A stretch of 64,000 nt of DNA, taken from contig NZ_ACVP01000003.1 in assembly GCF_000175635.1 (NCBI RefSeq), forward strand, positions 176,780 through 240,779, in the 5' to 3' direction. Below are positions 47,886-58,958 of this stretch, in pieces (position 1 is the stretch's first letter; each line of letters opens with the position of its first letter). The notes below the pieces were generated by a model. That model saw only the letters and a program-made list of their open reading frames with translations, was not told the DNA's origin and did not search any database. The DNA comes from Corynebacterium tuberculostearicum SK141 (GTDB taxonomy: Bacteria; Actinomycetota; Actinomycetes; Mycobacteriales; Mycobacteriaceae). Made by a program: the position numbers and the translations under genes.

Positions 47886-48173
47886 GTTTTAAACCGGTAA
47901 CTAACCATATTGGCACACGGGAAGATTATGCAAAGGCAACGCGCGGCCCCAGCGCGTGCGCAACCCGAGCGGCAGAAAATTCACAAACCGTTAACCTTCG
48001 TTGTTTCCGCTGGTAAACCGTAGTGCCGGAGGGGTGAACTGGGGAAGAATACCTAAAAGTCAAAAATAGGTAACCCATCGTTAACCCACGCGCGAAACAC
48101 TACGTGAGGTTGCTTGCCGTAACACTGCGGAAGCCACACAAGAATTCTCGCCCTTACAAAGGAGCTAAGTAAC
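47886..48173. other. Divergent regulatory region of sigD and the WhiB-family gene
   Basis: This 288-base gap separates sigD (reverse) from the WhiB gene (forward). The sigD side has a CATAAT-like -10 candidate on the reverse strand near 47925. The gap holds GC-rich inverted arms near 47941-47962 and repeated GTTAACC words near 47990 and 48081. I see no operator I can name. No open frame of note is present. Confidence 0.4.
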
Positions 48174-48476
48174 GTGTCTCAGCCTCATTTGCTTCCCGGT
48201 CCCACCGCTGACCTGTGGGATTGGCAGCTACAAGGCGCCTGCCGCGGAGAAAACTCGGACGTGTTTTATCACCCAGATGGCGAGCGCGGCCGTGCCCGCG
48301 CCCAGCGCGAAAACCGCGCCAAGGCCATCTGCAATTCCTGCCCGGTCATTGATCTGTGCCGCGAGCATGCCCTGCAATCCGCCGAGCCTTACGGCGTCTG
48401 GGGCGGAATGAGCGAATCCGAGCGCGTCGTTGCGCTGCGCCAACGCCGCCGCGCCGCCGCGCCGGTCAACGCTTAA
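48174..48476 (+). CDS. WhiB-family iron-sulfur transcription factor (WhcB-like)
   Basis: The 100-residue protein starts at GTG 48174 after AAAGGAGCTAAGTAAC. Four cluster-binding Cys lie at 23, 53, 56 and 62 (CX2CX5C core CNSCPVIDLC). The GVWGG turn is at 74-78, and the basic tail RQRRRAAAP binds DNA. In C. glutamicum the gene at this place (between groEL and sigD) is whcB. It likely binds sigma region 4 through its [4Fe-4S] form. Regulation of SigD output is possible, but unproven. Confidence 0.88.
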   Translation: MSQPHLLPGPTADLWDWQLQGACRGENSDVFYHPDGERGRARAQRENRAKAICNSCPVIDLCREHALQSAEPYGVWGGMSESERVVALRQRRRAAAPVNA

Positions 48477-48485
48477 GGCAGAAGA

Positions 48486-49395
48486 TTAGGGGGAGACGAG
48501 GGCGTCGGCAAGAAAGCGCCCCGTCACCGAGTCTTGCTGCTCGGCTAAATCGGCCGGGGTGCCGCTAAAGACCAGCTGGCCGCCGGCCGAACCGGCGCCG
48601 GGGCCCAAGTCGATGGCGTGATCCGCATGCGCGAGAACGGCCAGATTGTGGTCGATGCAGATGACGGTGTGCCCGGAGTCCACCAACTCATCCAGCAGCG
48701 CCAGAATCCGGGCGGTATCTGCCGGGTGCAGGCCGGTCGTGGGCTCATCGAGGACCAGCACATCAGCGGTGGATTTCTTATCGCTCAGGTGCGCTGCGAG
48801 CTTGAGGCGCTGGCGCTCGCCGCCGGACAAGGTGGACAGCGGCTGGCCTAGGGTGACATACCCCAGGCCGACGGTGCACAGGGTATCGCAGATTTTCGCC
48901 GCGGCCGGTGCCCTCGCATTCGGGACACATGCCGCCGGTGCGCTCGAACCGGCGCACCTCCTTGGTGCCGTTGACCTCGATGGCGCCCTGGCCGGAGGCG
49001 GAGGGCACATTAAAAGAATAGGCCGCCGAGCCACCGGCGCGCGGGGTGGCCATACGCGAGTACAGCACGCGCAGCATGGCAGTGATATCGGTGGCGGTGC
49101 CAAAGGTGGAGCGAGAGGAGGCGGCCATGGGCTCCTGGCCCACCACGATGGCGGCCGTAAGATGCTCTAGCTTATCGACGTCCGGCCGGGCCAACGACGG
49201 CATAAACCCCTGCACGAATCCTGGGTAGGTCTCGTTAATAAGCCGCTGAGACTCGGCCGCGATGGTGTCGAAGACCAGGGAGGATTTGCCGGAACCGGAC
49301 ACACCGGTAAAGACGGTGAGCTGTCGCTTAGGGATGGACAGCGAGATATCGCGCAGGTTGTTTTCGCGTGCGCCGGTGACCTTGATGTATTCCAC
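48486..49395 (-). pseudogene. Collapsed UvrA-like excinuclease ATPase (drug-resistance type)
   Basis: The reverse strand starts EYIKVTGARENNLRDISLSI with Walker A GVSGSGKSS and reaches the zinc-finger CPECEGTGRG near 48900. There the frame changes, and the second half resumes at AAKICDTLCTVGLGYVTL with LSGGERQRLKLAAHL and Walker B VLVLDEPTTGLHPAD, ending at 48486. Full-length relatives have about 750-800 residues, so roughly 450 residues have been deleted from the middle with a frameshift at the junction. It is expected to be inactive. Confidence 0.85.
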
Positions 49396-49410
49396 GGGCC
49401 TAGTCTAGGC

Positions 49411-49444
49411 ACAACAAAACCCGCCGCGCGGCAAGCGGGGCGGG
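49411..49444 (-). terminator. Intrinsic terminator after groEL
   Basis: On the reverse strand CCCGCCCCGC (49444-49435) pairs with GCGCGGCGGG (49429-49420), with one mismatch, followed by TTTTGTTGT. It is 16 bases past the groEL stop. Confidence 0.8.
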
Positions 49445-49459
49445 CGATGCTGGGAAGGT

Positions 49460-51378
<1,919 letters not shown>

Positions 51379-51492
51379 GATGTTTCCTCCGTAGTGTTCG
51401 TCTGCGCGCCGGTATGGCGCGCGCGTGCCGGTTGTGGATGTCCAGCACAGCCGTCGTCGCGGGTGAACAACTGTGGGTCAAACAACCTGATT

Positions 51493-51519
51493 AGCACTCT
51501 ACCCTCGTGACTGCTAACC
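51493..51519. promoter_or_regulatory. CIRCE element (HrcA operator) of groESL
   Basis: TTAGCACTC-N9-GACTGCTAA matches the CIRCE consensus TTAGCACTC-N9-GAGTGCTAA with one mismatch in the right arm. It lies 115 bases before groES. HrcA repression with release on heat shock is expected. Confidence 0.93.
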
Positions 51520-51564
51520 CTCAACAATGACCCGGCCCACATTCCGACACCCTCAGCGATCCCT

Positions 51565-52806
51565 TCAGCCCTCTCGTTGCCCGGCGCGGACAAAGCCGGC
51601 CAGCGCCAGCTTGACGACGCCCACGGCGATAAACATGGCACCAAAAATCACGGCGAAGGCCGGCCACCACAGCTCGTCTACCAGCGTTCGGCCGAAGGAA
51701 ACCTGTGGGGTGAGCAGGTGGTGGAGTGGGAGGAGCGTCGCCAAGCACAGCGCCCAGACCACGCCGGCCGCAGTCAGGGTGAGGCACGCCGCCTCCCCTA
51801 CTTGCACGCGCGCCCAGGCCGAGGGAGTGGCGCCAGCCAGCGTGAGGCCGCGGATATCGGAGGCGATGCGCCCGCGCATGAGCAGTGAGGTAAGCACGGC
51901 GCCCACGATGCTGGGGGCAAAGACCGGCCCTAAAAGGGCGACAAAGACCTGCCACGAGGACAAGGTGCCGCCGACGCCTGCATCGTTTCCAAAGCGCAGG
52001 CCCGAGCCGACGGCGACGATAAAGCCGCCGAGGAGCACCCACGGCACGATGTGTGGGGTGGAAAAGTGCCGGCGCACCCGCACGTTGGCCCCAGCGATGC
52101 CGGCCGCGCGGGTCCATTGGTCGATACCGGGCATGAGCCAAGGTAAGAAGAGGGCGACGAGGATGACGAGCCCCATCTCGGCCGACAAGAGGTCACCCGG
52201 GTCATCGATGTGCAGGCACCCGTAGACCGTGCCGCCGATAGCCGCGGCCGCAAGCAGGAATTTCACCAGAAGCCACATCGGGTGTGCGGGAGTACGCGGC
52301 CGGAACACGCGGCGCAGCGGAGGCAGCGCACCAACCAGGGCCGCGGACGTGCAGACGGATACCGCAATGGCGGTGACCTGGCCGGTAACGGCGATATCCG
52401 GCATGGGGATGCCGTCGCTGCGCAGGGCGCGCACGCACGGGTCAAGCAGAGGTCGGGCCGGCAGCACGCCGAGAAATCCGGCAGCCGCGCTGACCGCTGC
52501 GACTTGGCCCAGAATGAAGGCAACAATCATCCACCCGGGCATGCCCACCATGCGCCAAGAACGGTAGACCGGCTCGCGCTCGGCGATGATAAGGCGCATC
52601 TGCGATAGTGTCACCAACACCACCACGCACAGGGCCATGCCCAGCACCGTGCCACCCAGCGGGCCGGCGGGATTTTCTTCGGCCCCGGAGGAGGCAACCA
52701 GCATGGCCAGCGCCAGGGTGCACGAGGTGGAAGACACCACCAGGGTCAGCGCCACGGCCAGCCACGATAGCCAATTGGACTGTAAGTCCTTAAGCCACAC
52801 CAGCAT
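51565..52806 (-). CDS. FtsX-like ABC transporter permease
   Basis: The 413-residue permease has ten or so hydrophobic helices, starting WLSWLAVALTLVVSSTSCTL. It has an FtsX/MacB-like duplicated half with loop motif SQMRLIIAEREPVYRSWRMVG and a helix pair after residue 260. It partners the ATPase encoded at its 5' side (17-base overlap). MacB-like pairs export antibiotics or peptides; the substrate is unknown. Confidence 0.85.
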   Translation of the reverse strand: MLVWLKDLQSNWLSWLAVALTLVVSSTSCTLALAMLVASSGAEENPAGPLGGTVLGMALCVVVLVTLSQMRLIIAEREPVYRSWRMVGMPGWMIVAFILGQVAAVSAAAGFLGVLPARPLLDPCVRALRSDGIPMPDIAVTGQVTAIAVSVCTSAALVGALPPLRRVFRPRTPAHPMWLLVKFLLAAAAIGGTVYGCLHIDDPGDLLSAEMGLVILVALFLPWLMPGIDQWTRAAGIAGANVRVRRHFSTPHIVPWVLLGGFIVAVGSGLRFGNDAGVGGTLSSWQVFVALLGPVFAPSIVGAVLTSLLMRGRIASDIRGLTLAGATPSAWARVQVGEAACLTLTAAGVVWALCLATLLPLHHLLTPQVSFGRTLVDELWWPAFAVIFGAMFIAVGVVKLALAGFVRAGQREG

Positions 52807-53395
52807 GGGCCACCTCCTCTAAGGAGATGATCCTGTCGGCCGCCTCAGCGGCGAGGTGCGAGTGGGTCACCATGACCACGCTGGCGCCATCGCGGGCGGC
52901 GGCGCGCAGGTGGGAAAGGACGGTGGATGCGGTGGCGTCGTCAAGCGCGCCCGTAGGCTCGTCGGCGAAGATATAGGGCGCCTGGGCCAGCAGTGCCCGG
53001 GCGACGGCCACACGTTGCTGCTGCCCGCCGGAAAGCTGCGCGGGCAGGCGGCGCTCCAACCCGCTAAGGCCGAGCGAGTCAAAGACCTCCGCCACCTTGC
53101 CGCGTGTAGGGCGCCGGCCGGAAAAGCGCGCGGTCAAGGTGGCATTGCGCTGGGCGTTGAGGGATTCCAGCAGGTTATAGTCCTGGAAAACAAAGGCTCG
53201 CTGCTTGCGCCCCGGCGCATTGACTCGGCCGGAGGTGGGCTTATCGAGCCCGGATAGCAGGTTCAACAGCGTGGTTTTTCCGCTGCCGGAAGGTCCCATG
53301 ATGGCGACGAATTCGCTCGGGGCGATGGACACAGTGACGCGATTGAGCACAGTGCGGCGGCCGTAGCGCTTGCTGAGGTTATCTGCTTTTAACAT
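52790..53395 (-). CDS. ABC transporter ATPase (MacB/LolD type)
   Basis: The 201-residue ATPase begins at the ATG at 53395 (MLKADNLSKRYGRRTVLNRV). Walker A is GPSGSGKTT, the signature LSGGQQQRVAVARALL, and Walker B YIFADEPTGALDDA. It is shorter than average (about 230) but has all motifs. It is divergent from the sensor kinase gene by 112 bases, a layout typical of exporter/two-component modules responding to envelope-active drugs. It carries the A-variant of the dispersed word at 52934. Confidence 0.92.
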   Translation of the reverse strand: MLKADNLSKRYGRRTVLNRVTVSIAPSEFVAIMGPSGSGKTTLLNLLSGLDKPTSGRVNAPGRKQRAFVFQDYNLLESLNAQRNATLTARFSGRRPTRGKVAEVFDSLGLSGLERRLPAQLSGGQQQRVAVARALLAQAPYIFADEPTGALDDATASTVLSHLRAAARDGASVVMVTHSHLAAEAADRIISLEEVAHAGVA

Positions 53396-53507
53396 GCCTT
53401 TGATTCCACTCGGCCGCGCAGAAGAAAGACATGGAGTGGGCCGCCCAGAAAATGGTAGAGCTAGCTCTACTGCCCCACCCTGGGTAAGGCGGCTAGGCTC
53501 ATGGGTT

Positions 53508-54650
53508 ATGCGAACCCTCAAAGCCTGCGCGTGGAGCCTCGTCCTCGGCGCGCTATTTATCCCGGCGTTGGTGGTTTCGGTGCTGATGCTGCCGTGGATT
53601 CCGCTGGTGGGACGCGCCGCGGAATTTGTCGGCCGGTTGGGTGCGCGGTGGATGGGCGTGGAGATCCCACCTCGGCGCGCAGGCCGGTGGTTTGATTGGC
53701 AGCAGTTTTATCACCTTATTGTGCAGCTATTGATTTCGGCTGCCTGCTTTGCCGCGTGGACTGCCGTGGGCTTTTCGGCGGGCGTGCTGGCAATTGCGCC
53801 GTTCGTGCCAAATACCGAATTCTTCTTTGGTGGGTGGTCTACCTCCAACCGGCCGCTCATTTTCTTTACCTGCTGGCTCACCGCGGCGCTGCTGGTGGCT
53901 TTATTGGTAGGACTTAACCGCCTCTTGGTCTTGGCGTCAACCTCGCTAACCCGGCTGGCGTTGAGCCCTTCGGCCGAGGAGTTGTCGGCCTCGCGCGCCA
54001 CGCTTATCGATGCCTTTTCCGGCGAGCGCCGCCGCATCGAACGCGAGCTGCACGATGGCCCACAGCAGTACCTCACCGCACTCAAGCTCAACCTGGCCGC
54101 GGCGAAATTGCAGGCCCCTCCCGAGGCGCAACCGGCCCTGGCCGATGCGGAACATAATGCCTCATTGGCCTTGGCCTCCCTGCGGGCGACGGTGCGCGGC
54201 ATTGCCCCGCAGGTGCTTTTTGACGCCGGACTTATCCCCGCCCTCGACGAACTCCTCGCCCACTCCGGACTGGAGGCAGAACTACACGTCGAAGGCGCCG
54301 AGCGCTCAGTGGATGAAACCACTGCCCTGCTGGCTTACCACGCGGTGGCCGAGGCGCTTACCAATGCTTCCAAGCATGGCGCGGCCACCCAGGCGACGGT
54401 AACGGTTGCTTTCGGGCAGACGTTGCGCCTAGACATCGTTGATAATGGCACCGGACCCTGCCCCGGCCCCGGAGCTGACTTCGGCCCCGCAGCCAAGAAG
54501 CCAGGTGAGCCGGGCACCGGTCTCGCCGGGCTGCGCGAGCGCGCCGCCGCACTGGGCGGAACGGTGAACTTTTCGGCAGCAGATGACGCGGCTGCGCGCG
54601 AACGCGGTGGCCGACTGCAGGTCGAATTACCGCTGAAGGAGGCGGAATGA
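53508..54650 (+). CDS. Sensor histidine kinase (HisKA_3 family)
   Basis: The 380-residue kinase begins at the ATG at 53508. Two or more membrane segments lie in residues 5-35 and 65-140. The HisKA_3 dimerisation domain contains ERRRIERELHDGPQQYLTAL, with the phospho-His near 178. The HATPase domain holds HAVAEALTNASKHGAA and DNGTGPCPGPG, and TGLAGLRERAAALGG near the end. It overlaps its response regulator by 4 bases. It lies divergent to the ABC exporter pair. Confidence 0.92.
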   Translation: MRTLKACAWSLVLGALFIPALVVSVLMLPWIPLVGRAAEFVGRLGARWMGVEIPPRRAGRWFDWQQFYHLIVQLLISAACFAAWTAVGFSAGVLAIAPFVPNTEFFFGGWSTSNRPLIFFTCWLTAALLVALLVGLNRLLVLASTSLTRLALSPSAEELSASRATLIDAFSGERRRIERELHDGPQQYLTALKLNLAAAKLQAPPEAQPALADAEHNASLALASLRATVRGIAPQVLFDAGLIPALDELLAHSGLEAELHVEGAERSVDETTALLAYHAVAEALTNASKHGAATQATVTVAFGQTLRLDIVDNGTGPCPGPGADFGPAAKKPGEPGTGLAGLRERAAALGGTVNFSAADDAAARERGGRLQVELPLKEAE

Positions 54651-55282
54651 AACTACTACTGGCGGAAGATTCCGCGCTATTGCGCGCGGGGCTCGAGCAG
54701 CTACTTAGCGCCTTGGGCCACAGCGTTACGGCGGCCACGGATGCCGAAGAACTGCGCGCTATTGCCGGGCAGGAAGATTTTGACCTGATTATCAGCGATG
54801 TGCGCATGCCACCGACCATGACCGACGATGGTCTGCGCGCCGTGCATGACCTGCGTGCCGCCAATCCCACCCAGCCGGTGGTGGTGTTGAGCCAATACGT
54901 AGCGGCAAGCTACCTCGACCGACTCTTGGAACACGGCGGCTTTGGCTACCTGCTCAAGGAGCGTGTTTCTGATGTAGAAGAATTCGTGCGCACGCTAGAC
55001 GAGGTCGCCCGCGGCGGCACCGTGGTGGACCCAGAGGTCGTAACTGCGCTGCTGTCGGCGCGGCGTACCGGCCTATCCCAGCTCACCGCCCGCGAGCGGG
55101 AGGTGCTGGGGCTTATGGCCCAAGGATTGAGCAATAAAGAAATTGAAGACACGCTCGTTCTTACCGCCGGAGCGGTAAGCAAGCATGTCTCCAATGTGTT
55201 TATGAAGCTCGGGTTTCGGCCCGAGGATTCCAACCGGCGGGTCAAGGCCGTATTAGCGTGGCTGCGCCATACAGAGCGCTAG
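54647..55282 (+). CDS. LuxR/NarL-type response regulator
   Basis: The 211-residue regulator has a receiver domain (phospho-Asp in LIISDVRMPPTM, near residue 49; Lys in YLLKERV) and a C-terminal LuxR helix-turn-helix (LTAREREVLGLMAQGLSNKE and AVSKHVSNVFMKLGF). It is translated with the kinase and is the likely regulator of the divergent ABC exporter. In its first 110 residues it has no insertion or loss. Confidence 0.94.
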   Translation: MKLLLAEDSALLRAGLEQLLSALGHSVTAATDAEELRAIAGQEDFDLIISDVRMPPTMTDDGLRAVHDLRAANPTQPVVVLSQYVAASYLDRLLEHGGFGYLLKERVSDVEEFVRTLDEVARGGTVVDPEVVTALLSARRTGLSQLTAREREVLGLMAQGLSNKEIEDTLVLTAGAVSKHVSNVFMKLGFRPEDSNRRVKAVLAWLRHTER

Positions 55283-55300
55283 CCAATGGGGCGACGCTAG

Positions 55301-56773
55301 CTACTTCTTCGAGCTGAGCCCGCCGAAAATATCGCTGGAACTCAGGGAGCTGCCGCCCTCCGGATCCTTGGGCGTCTCAGGGGTATCCGGGTCGGCGGAT
55401 CCGGTGGACTCGGTGGAGTCTGCGGGGTCGGTGGCGTCGTCGGCAGGCGCAGCGCCGCGATCCTTCTTCTTGAGGGAAACCTTGTCCACCAGCGTGTTAT
55501 CGCCTTCGTTGAAGGTGGTGAAGGTGAGCTTGTCATCGGAGACGTCCACGCGCATGTAGTCCTCGGTGTAGTCCTGGCGCCACATGGCGGTGGACTCGTG
55601 GGCAAGCTTTGGATCGATGGTCTCCATGCGCGCGCCCTTGTGCTTTTTGTTATTCACGTCGGTGAAGTCGTAGTACTTGCCACCGCCCGCGGTGGTGGTG
55701 GTCAAGTACAGCGCCTCGCCATCCTTGGGCTCGAGAACGTCGCCGCGCTGCGGCTTCTTTTCAGGCAGGACCGGCTTATTGTTCTTCATCAGGTGGCTGC
55801 GGGTGTAGATGTGGTCGTGGCCGGAGAGCACGGCATCGACATTGAGTTCAGACAGCACCGGGGTGAGCTTCTCGCGCAGGTTGGTGACGTCCTTATCAAA
55901 GTGATGCGAGCCCTGGGAGTACGGGCCGTGGTGCATGCCGACGACGATCCAGTCATTATCCGCGCCGCGGGATTCGATGGCCTCGCGCAGGAACTGCTCG
56001 TGGCGGGCGATATCGGCGTCGGAAGAAGCATTGGAGTCCAGGCCGATAAAGAGTACGTTATTGCGCTCGAAGTAGTGGTCGCGGATATCGTCCGCCTGAT
56101 GCGGGTTGGAGAAATGCTCATCATGATGCTTCATGGTGAGGTTATAAGTCTCGTGATTGCCCGGGACCGTGTTGGTGGGGATGTGACGGATCTCCGGGGC
56201 GGAGAAGTACGCATCGTACTGCGGTACCTGCGCACCCCAGCCCTCAACCTGGTCACCCAGGGACCAGATCATGCTGGCATTCGGCACGTGGGAGGCCGCG
56301 TGACCAATGGTCTTGCGCCACTGTTCGGCTTGGTCATCCACCTTGAGGTCCACGCCGATCTGCGGGTCGGCGACGGTAAGGAAGGACCAGTCATCGCCGT
56401 TGGAGCCGGTGTTGAAGGTCTCTGGTTCGGACCAGCCGCCTTCCTCGGAGCCGACGCGGTAGGAGTACTCAGTATCCGGCTGCAGGTTGGTAGCGGTGGC
56501 GAACTGGGACTTGTACAGCAAGGCGCCAAAGTCGCGCTCGTCGGCTTGGAAGGTCGTGGTGCCTTCTGGGCCGGTAACCTCGAGGACCTCGTCTGCCTTG
56601 GACTTGGTGCGCCAAGTGACCATGACCTGGGATTCATCCTCGCCCGGCTGCAGGATGGTGCGGTAGATGGGCGAATCAGCGGCCAGCGCCGGGGTGGCGG
56701 GCACGATGGTGGCGGCACCGCCCACGGCAAGGGCGGTAACGAAGGAGGCGACGAAGCGCGATGATCGAAGCAT
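55301..56773 (-). CDS. Secreted purple-acid-phosphatase-like metallophosphoesterase
   Basis: The 490-residue protein has a signal peptide (SFVTALAVGGAATIVPATPALA), an N-terminal fibronectin-like domain (YRTILQPGEDESQVMVTWRT), then a calcineurin-like metallophosphatase with ADPQ, GDQVEGW, GNHETYN, GMHHGPYS and GHDHIYTRSH metal motifs in order. The last 55 residues are Asp/Pro/Ser/Thr-rich and disordered, ending SSKK. It would release phosphate from organic esters outside the cell. Substrate and phosphate regulation are not evident from the sequence. Confidence 0.9.
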   Translation of the reverse strand: MLRSSRFVASFVTALAVGGAATIVPATPALAADSPIYRTILQPGEDESQVMVTWRTKSKADEVLEVTGPEGTTTFQADERDFGALLYKSQFATATNLQPDTEYSYRVGSEEGGWSEPETFNTGSNGDDWSFLTVADPQIGVDLKVDDQAEQWRKTIGHAASHVPNASMIWSLGDQVEGWGAQVPQYDAYFSAPEIRHIPTNTVPGNHETYNLTMKHHDEHFSNPHQADDIRDHYFERNNVLFIGLDSNASSDADIARHEQFLREAIESRGADNDWIVVGMHHGPYSQGSHHFDKDVTNLREKLTPVLSELNVDAVLSGHDHIYTRSHLMKNNKPVLPEKKPQRGDVLEPKDGEALYLTTTTAGGGKYYDFTDVNNKKHKGARMETIDPKLAHESTAMWRQDYTEDYMRVDVSDDKLTFTTFNEGDNTLVDKVSLKKKDRGAAPADDATDPADSTESTGSADPDTPETPKDPEGGSSLSSSDIFGGLSSKK

Positions 56774-56896
56774 ACAGTTTTCACCTTTTGGAGTCTTAGA
56801 AAAAGCAGTACGGCTCCCTAGGACACCATAAGAATGTGAACACCGTATTACGAGCGCGCGAAAAGCGTTTGAACCCTACCTGTGAGGGGCTGGGGT

Positions 56897-57325
56897 TTAG
56901 AGGCTCTTATCGGAGTTGATAACGGCCGCGCGCCAGAGGGTGTATTCCTCCGGGTTATCTTCGCGGTAGTTCTTCACTGCGCGAATGCCCTGTTCCACGG
57001 ATTCGATGACGGTATCGATGGTGGTGTCTTCGCCCTCGGCATCAACGAAAATGACGGGGCCGCAGATGGAGCGGATGGGGTCCTGCAGGAAGGCGGCGTT
57101 GCCGGTGGCGGCTGCGTTGCGTGCCAGGGAGGCTACCGGGTTCGGCTCGGCGCCTTCGGCCTTAGCTTCTGGGTTGTAGAGTGCGGCGTAGGTGGTGCCG
57201 TCTTCCTGGAAAACAACGGAGACGCGATCCTCGGTGGTGCCGCCCAGGAACTGGTTGGCGTGCTCCAGCTCGAACTCGAGCTTGCGGCGGGTGAGATCAG
57301 GGTTGACAAGGAAACCGACGGTCAT
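56897..57325 (-). CDS. Conserved corynebacterial protein of unknown function
   Basis: The 142-residue soluble protein starts at the ATG at 57325 (MTVGFLVNPDLTRRKLEFEL), which follows GAAGGAGC on the reverse strand; an upstream start is unlikely. It has an Ala/Asn-rich middle (ASLARNAAATGNAAFLQDPI) and an acidic C-terminal part ending AAVINSDKSL. I recognise no domain. It lies between the phosphoesterase and tsaD on the same strand. Confidence 0.65.
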   Translation of the reverse strand: MTVGFLVNPDLTRRKLEFELEHANQFLGGTTEDRVSVVFQEDGTTYAALYNPEAKAEGAEPNPVASLARNAAATGNAAFLQDPIRSICGPVIFVDAEGEDTTIDTVIESVEQGIRAVKNYREDNPEEYTLWRAAVINSDKSL

Positions 57326-57416
57326 GAGAGAAAGCTCCTTCAGAAAGCCAAGAGGGCATGAACGCTCTTTAGAGTACCGGCCCACTGCCCCGCCTGCAGC
57401 GCGAGCGAGAAGAACT

Positions 57417-58460
57417 TTAGGTTAACTGCGGCTCTTCTACATCCAGCTGGGTATCGGTGCCTACGCCGAGACCAGAGGGCTGGGCGCCTTCGTGGATGAG
57501 CTGCGCGCCGATGGCCGCGATCATCACGCCGTTATCGGTGCACAGGGAAAAGCGCGGCACGCGCAGTTCCACCCCGGCGGCGGCGCAGCGCTCGGCGGCC
57601 AGCTCGCGCAGGCGGGAATTAGCGGCCACGCCGCCTCCCAATAACAGCACGCGGGCGCCGGTGTCCTCGCAGGCACGCACGGCCTTGGCAGTCAGGACAT
57701 CGGCCACGGCTTCTTGGAAACTGGCGCATACATCTTCCACGCTGATGGTCTCCCCTGCCTTTTCGGCGCGTTCCACGTAGCGGGCCACGGAGGTCTTGAG
57801 CCCGGAGAAGGAAAAGTCGTGGCGGTGTGGGCCGCGCAGATCCTCGGCGCGGGACATGCCGCGTGGGAAGTCGATGGTGGCCTCGCCGCGGGCAGCGAGC
57901 TTATCAATCACCGGGCCGCCCGGGTAGCCCAAACCAAGGAGGCGGGAGACTTTGTCGTAGGCTTCACCGGCGGCGTCGTCAAGCGTAGAGCCCAACTCGC
58001 GCATGGGCTTGCCGACGGCCTCTACCTCCAACAGCTGCGTATGCCCGCCCGAGACCAAGAGGGCCACCGAGTGCGGCAGCTCTTCGCCTTCCAGGTTGGC
58101 CACCGCAACGTGGCCGCCGAGGTGGTTAACGCCGTAGAAAGGCACGCCCCAGGCCGCGGCATAGGCCTTGGCGGCCGAGGCTCCCACCAGCAAGGCACCG
58201 GCCAGGCCAGGTCCCACGGTGGCGGCGATGGCATCCGGCTTTTCGATGCCCGCCTCATTCAGCGCCGCTTGCATGACCTGCGGCATGGCCTCAAGGTGGG
58301 CACGGGAGGCGATTTCCGGGACGACGCCGCCGAAACGCGCATGCTGCTCCATGGAGGAAGCAACGGCGTTAGCGATGATCTCCATGTGGCCGTCCTCGCG
58401 CAGCTCGACGATGCCCACGCCGGTTTCATCGCAGGAGGACTCGATACCCATGATCTTCAT
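57417..58460 (-). CDS. tsaD: tRNA N6-threonylcarbamoyladenosine synthase TsaD
   Basis: The 347-residue enzyme transfers threonylcarbamoyl to A37 of tRNAs reading ANN codons, with TsaB and TsaE. The metal-binding HxxxH region is SRAHLEAM; the start is [17 protein letters not shown] and the central motif [13 protein letters not shown]. The family runs 335-350 residues. It lies 9 bases behind rimI. The A-variant of the dispersed word is at 57972. Confidence 0.96.
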   Translation of the reverse strand: MKIMGIESSCDETGVGIVELREDGHMEIIANAVASSMEQHARFGGVVPEIASRAHLEAMPQVMQAALNEAGIEKPDAIAATVGPGLAGALLVGASAAKAYAAAWGVPFYGVNHLGGHVAVANLEGEELPHSVALLVSGGHTQLLEVEAVGKPMRELGSTLDDAAGEAYDKVSRLLGLGYPGGPVIDKLAARGEATIDFPRGMSRAEDLRGPHRHDFSFSGLKTSVARYVERAEKAGETISVEDVCASFQEAVADVLTAKAVRACEDTGARVLLLGGGVAANSRLRELAAERCAAAGVELRVPRFSLCTDNGVMIAAIGAQLIHEGAQPSGLGVGTDTQLDVEEPQLT

Positions 58461-58469
58461 GACTGCTCC

Positions 58470-58958
58470 TTAATCTTCTGGGCGATCGGACTGACGCGGG
58501 CGCACCATCACGTGCGCATCCGCCCCGGAAGGTTGGTAATAGTTCTTGCGGATCCCCTGCTTGGCAAAGCCGTAGCGCTCATACAGGCCAATAGCGGGAT
58601 CATTGCCCACGCGAACCTCGAGGAAGACCGGGGCGTCCTTGAGATCCGCGATATGGCAGATATTGTCCATCATCATCCGCGCGATGCCGCGGCGCTGCGC
58701 GGCGGGGTCGACGCCAATGGTGTGGATTTCAAACTCCGGGTCCGCGGCCGGGCCCATCATGCCGATGCCCGCATAGCCCAACAGCTTTACGGGCGTTGGT
58801 TCCTCGATCGCGCCTTCCACCCCGAGATAGAAGTTGAAGGGCTGGGCCATTTCTTCCCGGAAGATCCGGCTGGACCACGGAGTTTCGCCTGGAAAAAGGA
58901 CCTCTTCCAGCTCGGCGCACCGGGGTGCATCGGCCGGGGTTAGCTCGCGCAGCCTCAC
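58470..58958 (-). CDS. rimI: Ribosomal-protein-alanine N-acetyltransferase RimI
   Basis: The 162-residue GNAT enzyme is usually encoded between tsaB and tsaD. It acetylates the N-terminus of ribosomal proteins and others. Acetyl-CoA binding is IGVDPAAQRRGIARMMMDNI; the end YERYGFAKQGIRKNYYQPSG is typical. The ATG overlaps the tsaB stop by 4 bases. Confidence 0.92.
   Translation of the reverse strand: MRLRELTPADAPRCAELEEVLFPGETPWSSRIFREEMAQPFNFYLGVEGAIEEPTPVKLLGYAGIGMMGPAADPEFEIHTIGVDPAAQRRGIARMMMDNICHIADLKDAPVFLEVRVGNDPAIGLYERYGFAKQGIRKNYYQPSGADAHVMVRPRQSDRPED

Noticed and set aside
47941..47962. GC-rich inverted arms upstream of sigD as a terminator or regulator site
   Set aside because: The arms are short and imperfect and lack a T run; I could not tie them to a known regulator.
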